From contig NC_073696.1 in the NCBI RefSeq assembly GCF_029784165.1, positions 87,367,381 to 87,431,380 of the forward strand: 64,000 nucleotides of DNA. The letters are read 5' to 3'. Shown piece after piece: positions 19,770 through 33,354 of this stretch (position 1 is the first letter of the stretch; every line of letters begins with the position of its first letter). A program made the position numbers and the translations under genes. This DNA comes from Wyeomyia smithii (taxonomy: Eukaryota; Arthropoda; Insecta; Diptera; Culicidae). The notes under the pieces were generated by a model. That model was not told the DNA's origin and ran no database searches. It saw only the letters and a list, made by a program, of their open reading frames with translations.

Positions 19770-22700
19770 TAACTGAAAAGAGAACTTTAACAGTTGGAAA
19801 AACTCATTTTCTATCTAGCCTACTAGCAGTTATTTTGCTATAAAGTGATTATTCTTGACATTTGATATTACCTAAGATGTGAAACAGCATTACTTGAAAT
19901 TGATTGTACTCATTTGCCCCATTAAAGTCTACCTAAGTCTTAGTGCGTTATAGCACAGTAGAAACCGGCCAGCATGCCTGAGTGTGTGCTTTAAATAAAG
20001 TGGAGAAAACCTGCAGAGGAGCCATAAGATTACAGGACAAAGGATAACGATTGGCAGGTTAGCCAATACGCCAAAAGTCCGGAAGTAAACTGCTACTGTA
20101 TGAAACAATACACCACGTACCTACTATTCAAGGTATGGCGAAAGCTTACTGCAGACAGGTTGGATGAGCTGATATTTTTCTCGTCTAGAGAAATGGTGGG
20201 CAAGTAGCCTTTTGTCTTTTGAAAGTTTTTGATAATACGATTATGATACGGTTGCTTTTATAGTGCACTATAAGGCTAATATTCGTTACTTGAAATATTC
20301 AAGGTTAAAAATAATAATAAAGTAGGGGTTTTAAAATAGTGTAGTAAAAGTATTAGTACACTATTTTTGACATAAGTTTGATATCAAAAGTTGCAATGGT
20401 TCCATATAAAAAGTAGCCCACTGTTCCCCTATAGGTAAACCTAGGAATAACCGTCACGTTGGAATAATATAGTGTAATTTAGCCCTTCTTCCTTTCGTGG
20501 AGGACAGCGTGTGTCTTTTAGACAATATTATTGGCTCTTGTTGAAAGTTTCTGCGCGATTGTGGCTGACGATAGTGTACCGTAGAGTAGCAAAAGTTTAA
20601 TACCACATTACTTGAAGTGTTGGAAATGGGACAATACCGGTTTCAGCAATCTGTGTAAAATGAATGGATTGAACATGTTTTGGAACGTTTCCTACTAGAG
20701 AATATTGCGAATTGCTTTTGCGCATGAGGTAAGAAAACATTATTTGCAATAGTAAACTACTGACATAATGATGGAAAAAGATAAATTGACATTCAATTTG
20801 TAAGAAGCACTTGTAGTCTTGAGACGGTTATTCTTCGATTTGAATCTGAATAACACAAAGACGACGGTCAGATAACAATAATATAATAATCATAACGTAA
20901 AAAGTAGTCCCCCAACTTTTCTAGGGTGGGATTGTTTCATAGCTTTGTTTTAATTTTACGTGTCTCGATGCATTGTGGTGTGTGTTACAGTTGCAATAAA
21001 ATTAAGCGAAAAGCAAGTTTTGTGTACAAAATTATAGCGGTAAAAATAATTCAATTTTTAACGTAAAGAAGTAATTGAAAATCGAAGATCTTTGTTCTAA
21101 AATGCACTTTTATATATCAAATCAAGCATTTAGAGGCCAAATTGTTAGTGATGTTGAGACTGTTTATATAACGTTTTGTTAAAAATAAAATTGATTTTAT
21201 TTATTTTCTTTTGTTTCCAAATTTCCTTAGATATTTGTGCGCATCACGCTGCGGCCGCATAAATTCAATTTGAAACTTCAAACGCGATGTCTTTCAATTG
21301 GTGAGATGTGTTCTTATTCGCCAAGTAACAATAATGGCGTTATGATCTGGTTTAGCACTGATATGATGAGTAGGTTGTAGGCTGTATATGAGCCTGAAAA
21401 CTTCCAAGAGCAAGTGTAATAACGAATCCTAGGAAATGGAGTCGCTATCTCTGATTGGCCTGTGAAAGCGGCTTTTCGAGACGTAGGAAACAGTCTTCAA
21501 ATCATGGACCGGGATATAATAATAAGGGAAATTTTGCTACCGTGCTTGAACAAAGCAAACGTCACTGCTTTTGATAGCAAAGGGTCTATCCTTTCTCTGC
21601 AAAAGGTCAGAATTCTTCAAAAGCTCAAAAACGGTGTGATATTGAAAAAAAAACTCTAATACCAACTTTCTTGTGTGCTTTTCAACCAAACCAGTTGTCC
21701 ACATATGAATTCTTCCGCGTTGCAAATCCGTGCCAAATAGCCAGAGCTCCGGATTATTTTCGTTTGTTCCGTGCCCTGGAATCGCCACGTGTGTCAATAT
21801 TGATCTTTTCCATATCGCAACAACAAACTGCCCGTCACACTGACCAGAGCAGAGCGCACGTTTAAGAAGTAAGCTGCATCGGAGCGTAAAAATGCCATTT
21901 ACCATTTCCATTTAACGCCCCCGTTCCGGCAATCAATTTGTAGAGCAACAACGAACGGTGTGAACGAGGTCAATCTGATATTTCCACCCTTCGCAGTATT
22001 CTTTCGCACTTTCTGCCAATGAATAATGCAGAGCAATTTTCTCACCACAATGATTACAACAACGGCATCGTACATCGTTCGCCGTTCACCTCGGCAGAGT
22101 AATGCAACCAGTATTTTCAGTACAATCGATCGAACTTCCCGGTACATTGATTCGAGGGGGTTGGGATTCGCGTGTCACCCAACGACAACTTCGGCTCAGG
22201 TACTGGTGCTTAATCAAGAAAATGCTTGAGCAATAGCGAGTATAAGAAAGAAACCACCAGCCCGGAAAGATGAGATCCAATCATGCCTAACACCTTATGC
22301 TGTTTTGCTACATTGAAAATTTAGATGTCCCGTGTGAGTTTTCGACTCAGTGGATAAAGATTGATTGATGTGTGACAGATCCGTTTCGGATTGGCCTTAC
22401 TTGGGTTCCCAGCTCAAAATGGAACTGAAAACAATATGAGGATCTTTTATTGTTATTGTTGCTATCCACTGATATGGAAACTGGATTGTTATGCTGGAGA
22501 TTTGCATCGTCAACGATATCTCGGCTGGATTTTTCATTGCCTTTTTTCCAACTTTACGTACAAATAAACTTTAAGCTTTTGTTGACAGCTGGCGTATGTG
22601 ATAGTGAGACCCTGAAACTATTTTATGTACCATTATTTTAAGGCTATTTTCACAGCCAGGTCAGTAAATCATCATAATTTTATTCCATGCTCCATTCTTG

Positions 22701-24855
22701 ACTCTTTCGGTTGACAAATTACCACAATTGCCACTTTTCTGTTTTCATCGGACACATCCTGTGACGTTAACGAATACAATTGGCGTGCGCATTCGTGGTT
22801 TGAAGGTCGCACCCACGTTGCAGCGTTGCATCCTTGCGGCAACAAACAGCTGAACGACAAAGCTGGGTCAGTTTTTTCCACCGTGTATTTTAAATGTATC
22901 TGCTGCCGCTCTGTACTCTTACCAGCTGCCAGCTTCGAGCGAAGCCCAAAACCGCCCTCTGCTGGTGCAATCCCTTTAGCGGTGATGGCGGTGGCGGTGC
23001 AGTGGTCGGTGTAGTCACTTTGCCTCGAGCTGTTCTGCAGCCCAACTTGTCAACCCTTCGGGTGACAAGGATTTATTCCACTCGGTTTCCGGTGTAAACG
23101 CTGCATTGCATTATTTGGCTGGAATGACACGGAGCGTGACGATGGAGCGATTGTTTGTGTCGTTGCATAATAATCAGCACAGAAGATTAATGGAAATTGT
23201 GCACTACTGTTGGGTGGTTGGAGGGGTGTGGGGGAAGGAAGAGGATTCGTTAGAATGGGAACAGTATGCTTGTGACCTTGATTGGCTATTGTGATTCGAT
23301 TTGATGCACTTCAAATAAAGCCGTGCGTAAGGGAGGGGTTTATGAGTTTCGAACGCTTTCAGGTAAAAAAGTTACTAAACAATCAAAAAATGCTGATCAT
23401 GCTCTAATTTTAAATTTGTTGTGTGTTGATGATAATATTATGATATGCAAAAATTAGGATGAAAATTCAAACAAAAAAGTGTAAACGAATAACACTTTGC
23501 AGATAAACTAAAAAAAAAACAAAACCGTACTTTATGACAACAACAAAAACATATTATTTCCAAAACATGCCGAATATTAACAATAATGATCATATCACAT
23601 GACAGAGACATGACACATGACGAAATATACAACATAACAGGGAAATGACACAATTGACGGTGACAAAAGTGTCAAAGAGGAATCAGGGAGCTGGGGAAAT
23701 ATGCGAAATATTCAATATTCTAGTGCCAGGATCGTTTTGCGTCTACAAAGTCACTGTTTTATTTTATTGATTTTTTTCTATGACTGACTGATTCCTTTTT
23801 GTTTAACGAGCACCTCTCATGCTGATTTTTCTACTTAAATGAAACTTACTAACATTTGTGGTCTTACCTTTCCACACGAATCAGATCAATTTTTGAAAGA
23901 CTGTGAAACATTCTCCGATTATTTGAGACATAACAAGTCGAGCCATCAGTTGTGGAAGCGGATGTATTTCAAAATGTTTATAACTTGGCGTTGACAACGT
24001 TAAATTTCCATTACACAGAAATTGTAATAACGTGATACAGACACCATAAAATAAGGGTGTGAAAAATAATAAAAGAAAGTTTGAAGATATGTAAATGCGA
24101 CTCAGTAGAATAGTCAAGAAGAAAAATCTTGCATTCCTATATTTTCTGAAGCAAATTTCAAAAAAAAAAAAACAAACAAAAACTAATTCCTTTAAACTCA
24201 AAACCTAAATAAGAGACTAGCAGCGAGATTTTTTCAATTGACTCTTCGACATTGAGAAATTTATATGAATCTATAAACTGGTCGACGAAAAAAAAAAAAA
24301 TTGCCCTAGAGTTCAAACTAAAAAAAAGGAAGATTTTAGCTTTTTATTCATTACCGTGAACTTTGGTGCCACTAGCAAAGATTGAAGTACACTTAAGTCG
24401 CTTTTTACGCGGAGGATACGTAGTCTCGAACCAGCAACGGGACCTTTTCTAGGGTGTGGTGGGGTTAACCCAAATGCACGAATCCGCACATTGGGACCGA
24501 CACCAGTAAGACTTTAATGAAGGTAATTGATCGTTGATCTATCATAGAAAAAACAATGCCCAGTGGTTTGCTGTATCCCTTACTTTTATTATTAGCAATA
24601 CTACTATCTAGAAGTGGCATGCTTTTTATTTAACCGTGCTAGCGTGTAATGAAATTTCACCCTTCCTTTTAAGATTACTAACCTACTATATCGAGCCTTG
24701 TTCCTCCACCAAATATCGTCAATCATAACTTCCTGGAGAAGTTTCAGTGTGTGTCCTTCCGGCTAGTTTTATTTGGGGTGGGCCGTATTTTTTAAGAGGA
24801 ACACTTCGTGAGATGTTTTGTAGAATTCAGCGTGAAGGGAGGGTAATTGGAAAGC
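19770..24855. other. Long stretch without a recognised gene
   Basis: About 5 kb of AT-rich sequence. Open frames are short, overlap on both strands and show no domain. One further copy of the small repeat seen at 10020-10112 lies near 24335-24380. I see no RNA gene or mobile-element coding sequence here. Confidence 0.45.
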
Positions 24856-24863
24856 CTGAGAAT

Positions 24864-26155
24864 CAGTGGTGGGCACCGCTAACCGAGAATTTAGCGACGC
24901 TAATCGCTAAGACGCTAACCGAAAAATTTAGCTCGATAATCGCTAAACGCTAAGCGCTAAACCCACATTAGCGGAGCTTTCGCTAATCGCTAATCGCTAA
25001 CTTTTTAATATGCAAATAGTCATATCGCTATATTTATTGCTCATGTTTTGTAAGATTTGGACCACTTTGATCTTTTGTGGTAAAACAAACGAAAACAATT
25101 ACTTTTTGGAGCTATTTACAATAAAAGGTTCACGAATCGGTGTTCATACTTGATTTTGTAAAAACAAGGAATGACAAAAGTTTTTCAGTTTGCATTAAAA
25201 ACGAACACTTTTAGGAATGTTTTCATAAAGTCAATTAGGATCTGAATCGAAAAAGTAGAACCAAAGCTGTCATAATTTGAAGCGCATTGCAATTTACAAA
25301 AGTTCTCGGTGTGCCGAAAATTCAATCTACACCTTGCCCGATCAAACGATTATAACAAACGGGTAACACAAATATATCTGAACTTGATAGAAATAACAAA
25401 GCCTGTAATATTATTGACATTCCAGAATGATAAAAAGTACAGAATTATTTCAACTTCTGTTATCATACACTTGAATGTTCGAAAGTATGTTTTTTAAAGC
25501 ATATTTATAACAAAATTTGTAATTCATTCAACAAAATATATTGTACATTCTAACTAATTCTGATCCTTTTCTGCCTAAAACCTTACAAAACTTATAATAA
25601 TTTGTAATAATCTGTAAGTAATATTGATAGGAATTTTGATATTTTAACTATTAACGAGACCAAGTTTAGAACACAAGTTGATACAGAAAATTCGTAACAA
25701 AATATCAAGATTTGTTACAATCCCGATATTTTTGACTGATCGGGTGTGTTCTTCAAAATGCTCCTGTGGCTTGTACGATAACTGGAACTCCATTCTAGGG
25801 TAAAAAGTCTGACTTGCAATTGTGTCGTAAAGAGAGGAACTCTAGACAATCAAGACAATTGAACGTTGTTTGAATGAAACATACGTTCCAAAAGTAACTT
25901 TCGCTGTAGAGTATGTTCATCTTTCGAAGCAATTTACATACGCCATCAGCAATTTACAGTTTTTCTAAATAGTTTTATTGCCGCTTCTCTACAAAATTTA
26001 GCGAATTAGCGATTAGCGTTTCGAAGGCCAAAATTTTAGCGACGCTAACAGTTTCGCTAACCAGCTCAGAAATTAGCGAAATCGCTAAACCGCTAACTGA
26101 ATATTAGCGTCGCTAATTAGCGATTAGCGAATTAGCGGAATGGTGCCCACCACTG
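24864..26155. mobile_element. hAT-type non-autonomous element with CGCTAA arrays
   Basis: A 1,292-bp element with TIRs beginning CAGTGGTGGGCACC at both ends and a perfect 8-bp duplication CTGAGAAT at 24856-24863 and 26156-26163. Both the TIR start and the 8-bp duplication are typical of hAT elements. About 140 bp inside each end is filled with variants of GCTAATCGCTAA in inverted orientation, likely transposase-binding repeats (inference). The middle, about 25010-25990, is AT-rich with no transposase. Confidence 0.88.
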
Positions 26156-26163
26156 CTGAGAAT

Positions 26164-26700
26164 AAACCCATGCTTAAGTACTTTTCGCCATCGATTACCC
26201 GACTGTACTAAGATTTGAAGCCATGATCATCCACTTATCGAAGCAAACTTTGTAACCTTGCGGCTACGCAGCTCTCGAAGTGTTGATGATATGAGTCGAA
26301 ATACGTTCATTTATAGCGATGTTGGGTCACCTGCACCGGGGTCTCTTTGTAAAGTTATGTGACAAAGACTTGAAACTTCGAGAAGGTATCAGATGTAGAG
26401 GTCTCCGTCCTGCAAAACCTGGCAGGCCTTCTAGTACGCTCCGCGTTCATTACTTCAAGCAGGAGTAGGATCAGATGCCCTTTTTTGACTTACGCCAGTC
26501 GGGGGCGATTCATAGTTGTCCAAAAGGCACTGTTACGACCTACCCTAGCTATAATCTCCACAATGCTAAGTCTGGTTCGCCAAGAGAGCATTTACGGTTC
26601 ATGGAGGAACGTATAAGAGTAAAGCTACAGGTGACGGACTATCGTAGTCAGTGCTTTGGATTTTCGATATTTATTCACGAATAGATGAATAGAATTTTTT
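26164..26700. other. Unassigned sequence between two hAT-related pieces
   Basis: The sequence 24740-24863 continues here across the hAT insertion. Several frames show short open segments but no motif that I can assign. It could be an older mobile-element body. Confidence 0.35.
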
Positions 26701-26701
26701 C

Positions 26702-27330
26702 CAGTGGTTGTACTTTTTGTTTCTAATGAAATTTGGCAACCAATGCTGTATGAATGAATAGATCTTCATTATTCATTCACCTCATTGTGACGATGCATGA
26801 ACCTTGTTTACCTTATCAATGAAAAAAGGGTTCAATGAACATCAAAAGTGCTTAGCCATTTCATTTTGTGCTATCATTCTCTTAGAAGTGATATTCAGTG
26901 TCGGTGATTATCAACGTTGTGAAAATCGTTTTAGAAAATCCTTGTAGGAAATCTTTGTTTTGAGAATGGCGGAAGCTGGACCATCCCGAAAAAATCGGAA
27001 AAGACGCAATGACGGAAGAATTTTACAGGATATTGCGTTGTCATTCATCGAACGCGATGGAAATAAAGGAATTTGCCGGATGGATATCAACAGCCGATGT
27101 ACCTACATCCAGGACACCTTGGATGTGGGTAACATGATCAGACACTTTTGAGCGCTGCATGCAGAGGCGGCCAAAAGTTGCGGTTTGTTGCAAGAAACCA
27201 ATGTCGCAAAAAAAGCAAAGGTAATTCCGAAAAAGCCTATCGGGATCGATACGGCCTTATTTATGGATTCAATCGTTAAGCTCGTCACATACCATCAATT
27301 GCCTTTATGTTTCATTGAGTGGTCCGATCC
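26702..27330 (+). mobile_element. 5' part of a hAT transposon
   Basis: It starts with a hAT-like CAGTGGTTGTAC at 26702 and has inverted TGAATGAAT/ATTCATTCA subterminal motifs (26750-26780). It then carries the transposase start at 26966. It is truncated near 27330, where an unrelated RT fragment begins. The 5' terminus is tentative because no right end or duplication is available. Confidence 0.45.
26966..27330 (+). pseudogene. hAT transposase N-terminal remnant
   Basis: From the ATG at 26966 the frame reads a basic N-terminus (RKNRKRRND), then a degenerate BED-type zinc finger (two cysteines in CRMDINSRC, then NMIRHF and ALH). It continues after one in-frame TGA at 27148 into the KLVTYHQLPLCFIEW segment characteristic of hAT transposases after the finger. 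The catalytic and dimerisation parts are missing. The single stop and truncation make it non-functional. Confidence 0.7.
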
Positions 27331-27410
27331 AAGCCATTTCTGGTGTCCCTCAAAGATCTCATCCGGGATCTCTTTTATTTATGTTATACGCAAGTGATCT
27401 TATTTAGGAT
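27331..27410 (+). pseudogene. Short reverse transcriptase motif-B fragment
   Basis: About 25 codons reading ISGVPQRSHPGSLLFMLYAS match RT motif B of jockey/CR1-type LINEs. It is abutted directly by the hAT remnant. No other RT motif is adjacent, so it is a small truncated insertion or relic. Confidence 0.5.
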
Positions 27411-27419
27411 CTCTTCTAT

Positions 27420-30400
27420 TATTAATCTACATCGGTTGCTCTGATTTTAAATTGATTTGATATAGCATTCGAATAAGTATGTTTATATGCAGAACAGTTA
27501 ATTTATGTTAAATTTCAAGTCACTAAAATGAATAAAATTCACCGAAACATAAAAAATTCTTTATATCTAGAGTTCATGAGGAGCAAATTAAGTACAGCTA
27601 CCTCAATCTAATGACTACATGATGCGTACTTTTCAATAAACCGCGTCTGCCGAAGTGCGTTTACATTCTCGAGGGAAATCATGATTTGTAATAGACAGAA
27701 ATTTGAACACTACGGTGCTTTTGGTGGTAGATGGTCTTCGCCACTTGCATAGGTTCGTGCTTCTTGACACGAAAGATACTCATTGTTTGTTCACTTAATG
27801 AGTTAACTTCGCGAATCTGCCGTTTACCGCGGTGACACAAACATTTCCTTTCCGTCGCAGTCCTGGAGATGCAGAGGTGAACTCGACCTCCGACAACAAC
27901 GAGTTGTACACCATCTTCCTCACAACCTCCTTCCCTATCCCAACGACCATAGGGACGTAGCCGGCGTCGTTATCGATCTATCCAAAGTGGAAGCTACTGA
28001 GTTGTTTTACATTAAATATGATGAACTAATCCCAAATTGCCATATACGTAGTTCTTTGTGCAATTTCACTTGCTCAGATTTATCAGAGAGCAAAAATTAC
28101 GAGAGTGTGCTTAAGAGCTAGTTCGCAAGAGCCTCAACCGCCTTTCTGAGGGACGTTGTTTTTATTTTCTCCGATTGGGCTGAAATTTTCAGCATTTGTT
28201 TGTCTATGCAAGGTAGGAAGTTTTGCAAAATTTCATTTTTTTCTCATTGGGGTTAAGTGAGGTAAAACGGCCTTTGAAAATGATATGTCCAAAAACGTCC
28301 AAAGACTAAAAAGTGCAATTACTCCTGCTAGACTTGATGGATATTCCTAAAAAATTGTGGTATTATTCTACACTAAGAGTACTTAAAAACGCATGGTCAC
28401 AATATATAGCAAAGAGGTAAATTGACGAAAATAACGCATTTTTCTTTTAAAAATTGTCAATTTTCAGAGTCATCCTACTCTTTTCAACATCGCTAGAAAA
28501 AATATCTGAATATGGCGTTTTGTAGAACTCAAAAGCTGTTTTGTTTACTATACAAATCGGTATGTGGGTAGTCATCGTTTACCCTCCGGTATGGATAATA
28601 GTATATTGAGTTGGGTGATAAAAATGTTCAAAACAATAAGCCTACATTTTCAAAAACGTTTTTCGACTGTGTCAATAATTATTAAGCAGCACGAAACAAC
28701 AGCACGAAAGCCATACTTTAGTATTCGAATTTCGGCAAAAGCCCCCATTTCATCCTTCCCACGGCTATGAACTTAAATAACCGAAGTCCGAAACTGATTT
28801 TGTTTATCAGCTGATGTCAACAGCACATGCCAGAGGACAAACAATCCAATTCATATCGTGTGACAATGGTAATGAGTGACACTTGTTCGCACTAAATAAG
28901 TAAATTGGCTTGTTATATTATCCCGGAACATTGTATTGAATTTAAATTTCAATAATCGGTGTGTGTGTGTGTTGTACATTCCATAAGAAAGCAAGTGATT
29001 TTTTAATAAATTGAATGAAACTGTGATAGTTTTAGTATACTGAAGGTATTGATTCTATCAATCAATCGAAATAGTTATTAAGGTGCGATTCGCTTTGAAT
29101 TTTATGCAAAGCAAATATTGAACCAGTAATCGAATGTTGGGAGAACGTAATAATTTGGATGCCAAACTCAGTCCTCCATTAGCGATTGCTCATTCAATAT
29201 AACTTCAACAACAAGCATCAATTAAAAAAAAAAAGACCGTGAAATGTGAACCACTATCACAAACTCATTGTTTCCAAAATTCGCCTACGCAAATTTTTGC
29301 AGTTATATAAATATAAACAGACTCACATTAATAACGCGAATATCAAAAATGTTCGGTGATGATGGTGGTTTATCCACGATCGCAGCTTCGGCAGAATATC
29401 AAAAGTTAAACATTCAGAAATCTCCGCCGGTTCACAACCTCCCAGCGAACATCATATTAGTGGAAAACCAATTGTTCCACGGTCCCAGAAGGAACATCCG
29501 ATATTACAACGCTACGATTCGCGAACCTGGTCGGAGTGCCACGACGATATCAGCAGCGTACTGCCAATCTTCTTTCATCCTGGCTTACATGTTGCACCGG
29601 GGAGCAATGCAATGAAATCGTGGATATTTGTTTGCTTTGTTGCCTCGCCCCAAGCTGCTGGGACTGGGACGGGCAGCCCGCGCACTCGCGTTACGGCAAA
29701 ACCGGATTGTTTCTATTTTGAAACAGCATTAGTGGTGCTTTGCCGTTACAAAAGCTCTTATTTAAATATTTAAAGTTGATAGGTCGTTTGTATGTTTGTA
29801 TAAAATGTTTTTTTTGTTCACATGCTACTGTGCATACGGGGGATGTTCTGTATTTGCATCCATGTCCAGATCTTCCAAGCGGCTGCAGTTGGGTTTGTTT
29901 TATTCCTGGCAGAAGCTTTTGCAACTGCCACTGGAGTGTGTAACTGAAAGATAGCTGTTGCAGAAGGGATATAAAAAGTAACTGCAGTACATAGTATGCA
30001 CCAGTGCTGTACACTACTAGATAGCACACAACACTGGGTTGGTTAATCAATTGGTTCGATTGGTTCACAAGAAGCGATGTGTTGCTCTCAACAGTGTGAA
30101 AAAGTATAATACAGCTAGCAATAGTGTTGATAATGTGGAACGATGGAAGAATGTTGCAACTGATTTATTGTTTTTTATGCCAAATTTTAATCAAGAGAAT
30201 ATAATTATTTTAACAAGAAGCAATAGCTGTTCTAACATTGGTTAACAACTTTTTAGGGTCAAAATGTCGGAGTTGGTTATTTCAGCTCACTTCAACAATG
30301 AACCATTAACTTAAGCATAGTGTTATTTATTGTACACTTTAGAACTCTTAACCCATTCTCAATGTAAACAGCAGTTTTCGGGTAGGGGTCATGTTACGTG

Positions 30401-30830
30401 AAAACAATTTCTCCTATCTCAGTGACGTGTTCAAAAGATGAGGGCGTAAGTTGAACTTCAATAATTTTAACTTCTTGATCGGATTTCTCCGATATCAAAT
30501 TCATTTAATGTTGGATGGAGTAAAATATTTTTTGTAATTGTTTAACCCTATCAACATGAAAATTTGTATATACGTTGGAGATTTATTATTCGCATTGTGG
30601 TCCTATGATAATGGTCATGTATTATAGCCAACAGAAAGATTTTAGCGCTTTTCATTTGCGATAAGTATTCTAAAACACATTGATGGCGTAGAGCATTGAA
30701 CATTTTTAACTGTGAGCATAATATGGAGTTATTAATGTCATTCAAAACTTTAACTCGGGACAAAAAAAAAATAAACATGGACAATAATTCGAAAGTTAGA
30801 TAACAAGGTTAAGAATTGGACCTTGTAACA
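27420..30830. other. No recognised gene
   Basis: About 3.4 kb with only short open frames. The longest, about 29268-29615 (+), has no domain I recognise and no supporting signals. A GT microsatellite lies near 28965. Confidence 0.4.
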
Positions 30831-30835
30831 AACAC

Positions 30836-31670
30836 CTTAGTATCTTGGACTCAGTACAGGCAATCTTGACTTTGACTTTGAGCTCGGGAAATGTGATTAT
30901 GACGTTGGACTTGGTACCTAACACTTGAAACATGGAATTCGAAAGTTGATTCTTGAAATTTGGTATACGGGACTTGAGACTTTGAATTTTAGGGCTTGTG
31001 TCATGAAATTCGAGAATTGAATGTTCAAACTAGGAAACTGAGACTTGAAACTTGGGTTTCTAGCCTTTTTAATGTGGTGATTGATACTTGATATATATGT
31101 CTTCGCTAATAATATTACCGACCTGATATTCAAACCCTAGGAACTTGAGATTGGGTCTTGAAATATTAAACTTTTGACATGAAAATTGGGCTCAGGACTT
31201 GAAACGTAATACTTGAGACTTAAAAATTGGGACATGGAATCTCATATATAACATGTAGATCGTGGAACTGCAACTTGCGATTTGAGACTAAAGACAAAAG
31301 ACTTGGAAAATGGAAGCAGATACTTGAATTTCAAGATTTTGAATTAAGGCTTAGAGCTTGATACTTCCAATTTAAAACATGTGATTACTGACTTGGGAAT
31401 TAAAAGATGTCACCTTCATATTTGGACCAGACTTTTGACACTCAAGAAATGAGGCTTATGTCTAGACATTTGAAACTTGAAACATGAAACTTTAGATTTG
31501 AGGCTTCAGTCTTGTGAGTTGGATCTTGATACATGGAACTCAGGTTTGGGGACTTGACATTTAATGCCTGAGCTTGAAGACTTGGGAATAAGGACCTGAA
31601 ACTTGGAACCTAGAACTTGGCACTTAAGATCTGGACCTACACAATTGAGACTTGAACTTTGAAACTTGTT
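30836..31670 (+). repeat. Degenerate heptanucleotide satellite, block 1 (ACTTGRA)
   Basis: A run of diverged 7-bp units such as ACTTGAA, ACTTGGA and ACTTGAG, in phase over most of 800 bp. It grades in sequence toward the ACTGGAG units of the second block beyond the RTE remnant, suggesting one ancestral array split by insertion. Confidence 0.8.
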
Positions 31671-31889
31671 TGCTTACTTCAGGAGCCTGGAGTCGTGGTG
31701 ATTCGTCGGAGCTACTAGTCGTTAATTCCTTAGGTGTCGCGACACTCTCAGGTCCGCTTCAACCTAGTCCTTTGCTTGGCCATACAGCACATTGGGCCCC
31801 TCTATTTTTGGTGCCTGTGGGGTCCTCAAAGAAAACCGATTTTCCGCACTATCGTCTGGAATCCTCGCGACATGCCAAGTGAACAATGG

Positions 31890-33350
31890 GTATCTCTTCA
31901 AATAGTACCTGTAGCTCGTTGGTCAAACATCTGCCTCACTCCCCGCTTCTGATTGGTTCTATGCCAAATATTGTCCGCAACACTTTTTGGTCAAATACGG
32001 CCACTGTGCGTGTGTCCTCCTTAAGCAGTGTAACGGTTTTTTAGTTCATAGAAAACTACTGGTCCCATAGAATTTTGTGCATCGTTAGTTTCGTGTGACG
32101 ACGGGCGGTCTTTTTTCCGTGTTGGGTATTTTCGTCACTCCGACCAGATTTTTGATATTTTGTGACATTGTGACGTGTGGTCTTGGATCGAAGCGTCTTG
32201 CAGAGGGCCAAGTAGGGCCGATTTCCAGCTTGAATGCATCGTTGGAACTCCATGCTTGTGTTATTGTCGGCGGTTTACCAGGAATCACAAATATGCGTGC
32301 TTATCTATCACTTCAAGTTGATCGCCGTCCATAATCACCGTCTGTGGGAGATGGGTGTGAATTGCTCTTGAACCTTACTTTTTCATATACTTGGTTTTCG
32401 ACGCAACGAAATTAGCTATTTGATAAGTTGTGTCTGTTTATCCGGAAAATCGTAGTCGCGCGATAATTACCATTGCTGGTCCTTAAGTCCACAAAGACGT
32501 GCTGCGTGGACACGATGTACTGCCAACATTGCTGAAGGCCTTTTTTCAGATGGGGCACACAATCTCTTCCATCCATTTCTCCGGTAGTCTCTTTTTCTCC
32601 CAAATCCTAGAAATCACCCGGTAAAGTGCCGTTGTTAGTTCCTCTTTCTGTTTCTGCTGGTAGTCTGTCTTTGTTTGCGGTTCTTTTATTCTGAAGTGAT
32701 CAAATCTCCCGCTTGGTCTGTAGTCTTCCCTTTCACCTTGTTCCGTTACTCCACCATCGAGGTGGTCATCGAAGAACTGCTTCCACACGTCGACCGCCTC
32801 GCCATCTCTTGTGATCAGATATCCTTCGATGTTCCTACACATACCTGAACATGGTGTGCAGCCTTTACGGGATTGTTTCTTCTTCTCATAAACCTTGCAC
32901 CCGAACAAATGCTCCAGTTATCTCGTTGTTTTTTTGCAACAGGATTGTGGTCAATTCGTCGATATTTAGCTACGATCTCTTTTGGGGCAATACTCCAAGT
33001 CATATTTGCCCCATTTATCAACGAGAGTCAAAAAACTTAAATCCTCTGTTGAAGAAAGATGGTTTCGTCGTTTGTGAACATCGTGGATAGCTTTAAGCGC
33101 ACATGAACTTCGACTAGGTGGTGATCTGAGCCGATATCCGCACTCTTAATGAAGCGAATGATTTGATTGTTCGAAAAAAAAGGGTCATCGATACGAACAT
33201 GGTCTCAGCTGCCTTTGTGGATATTATTGCAAGAAAAAACAATGCTTTTATAGGCCTTGGGAAGCATCATAGTTGATGTCGTTATCGTTCATGATGGTGC
33301 GTAAGCTGTGAAGTCCATTTCCGGTTCGTTGGTTGCTTCATCGTTCTGGT
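31890..33350 (-). pseudogene. RTE-clade element remnant inside the heptamer satellite
   Basis: Read on the minus strand, pieces appear in element order. The endonuclease C-terminus with SADIGSDHHLVEVHVRLK lies near 33100-33200. The linker with VWKQFFDDHL follows near 32770. The RT segment WEKKRLPEKWMEEIVCPI lies near 32550-32600. The C-terminal IQAGNRPYLALCKTLRSKT and KEDTRTVAVF pieces lie near 32230-31950. The RT palm motifs are absent (internal deletion) and there are several frameshifts. Confidence 0.7.
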
Positions 33351-33354
33351 AAAA

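Noticed and set aside
29268..29615. 115-codon plus-strand open frame
   Set aside because: No domain, promoter or splice context seen; the composition is not distinctive. Left as unassigned.
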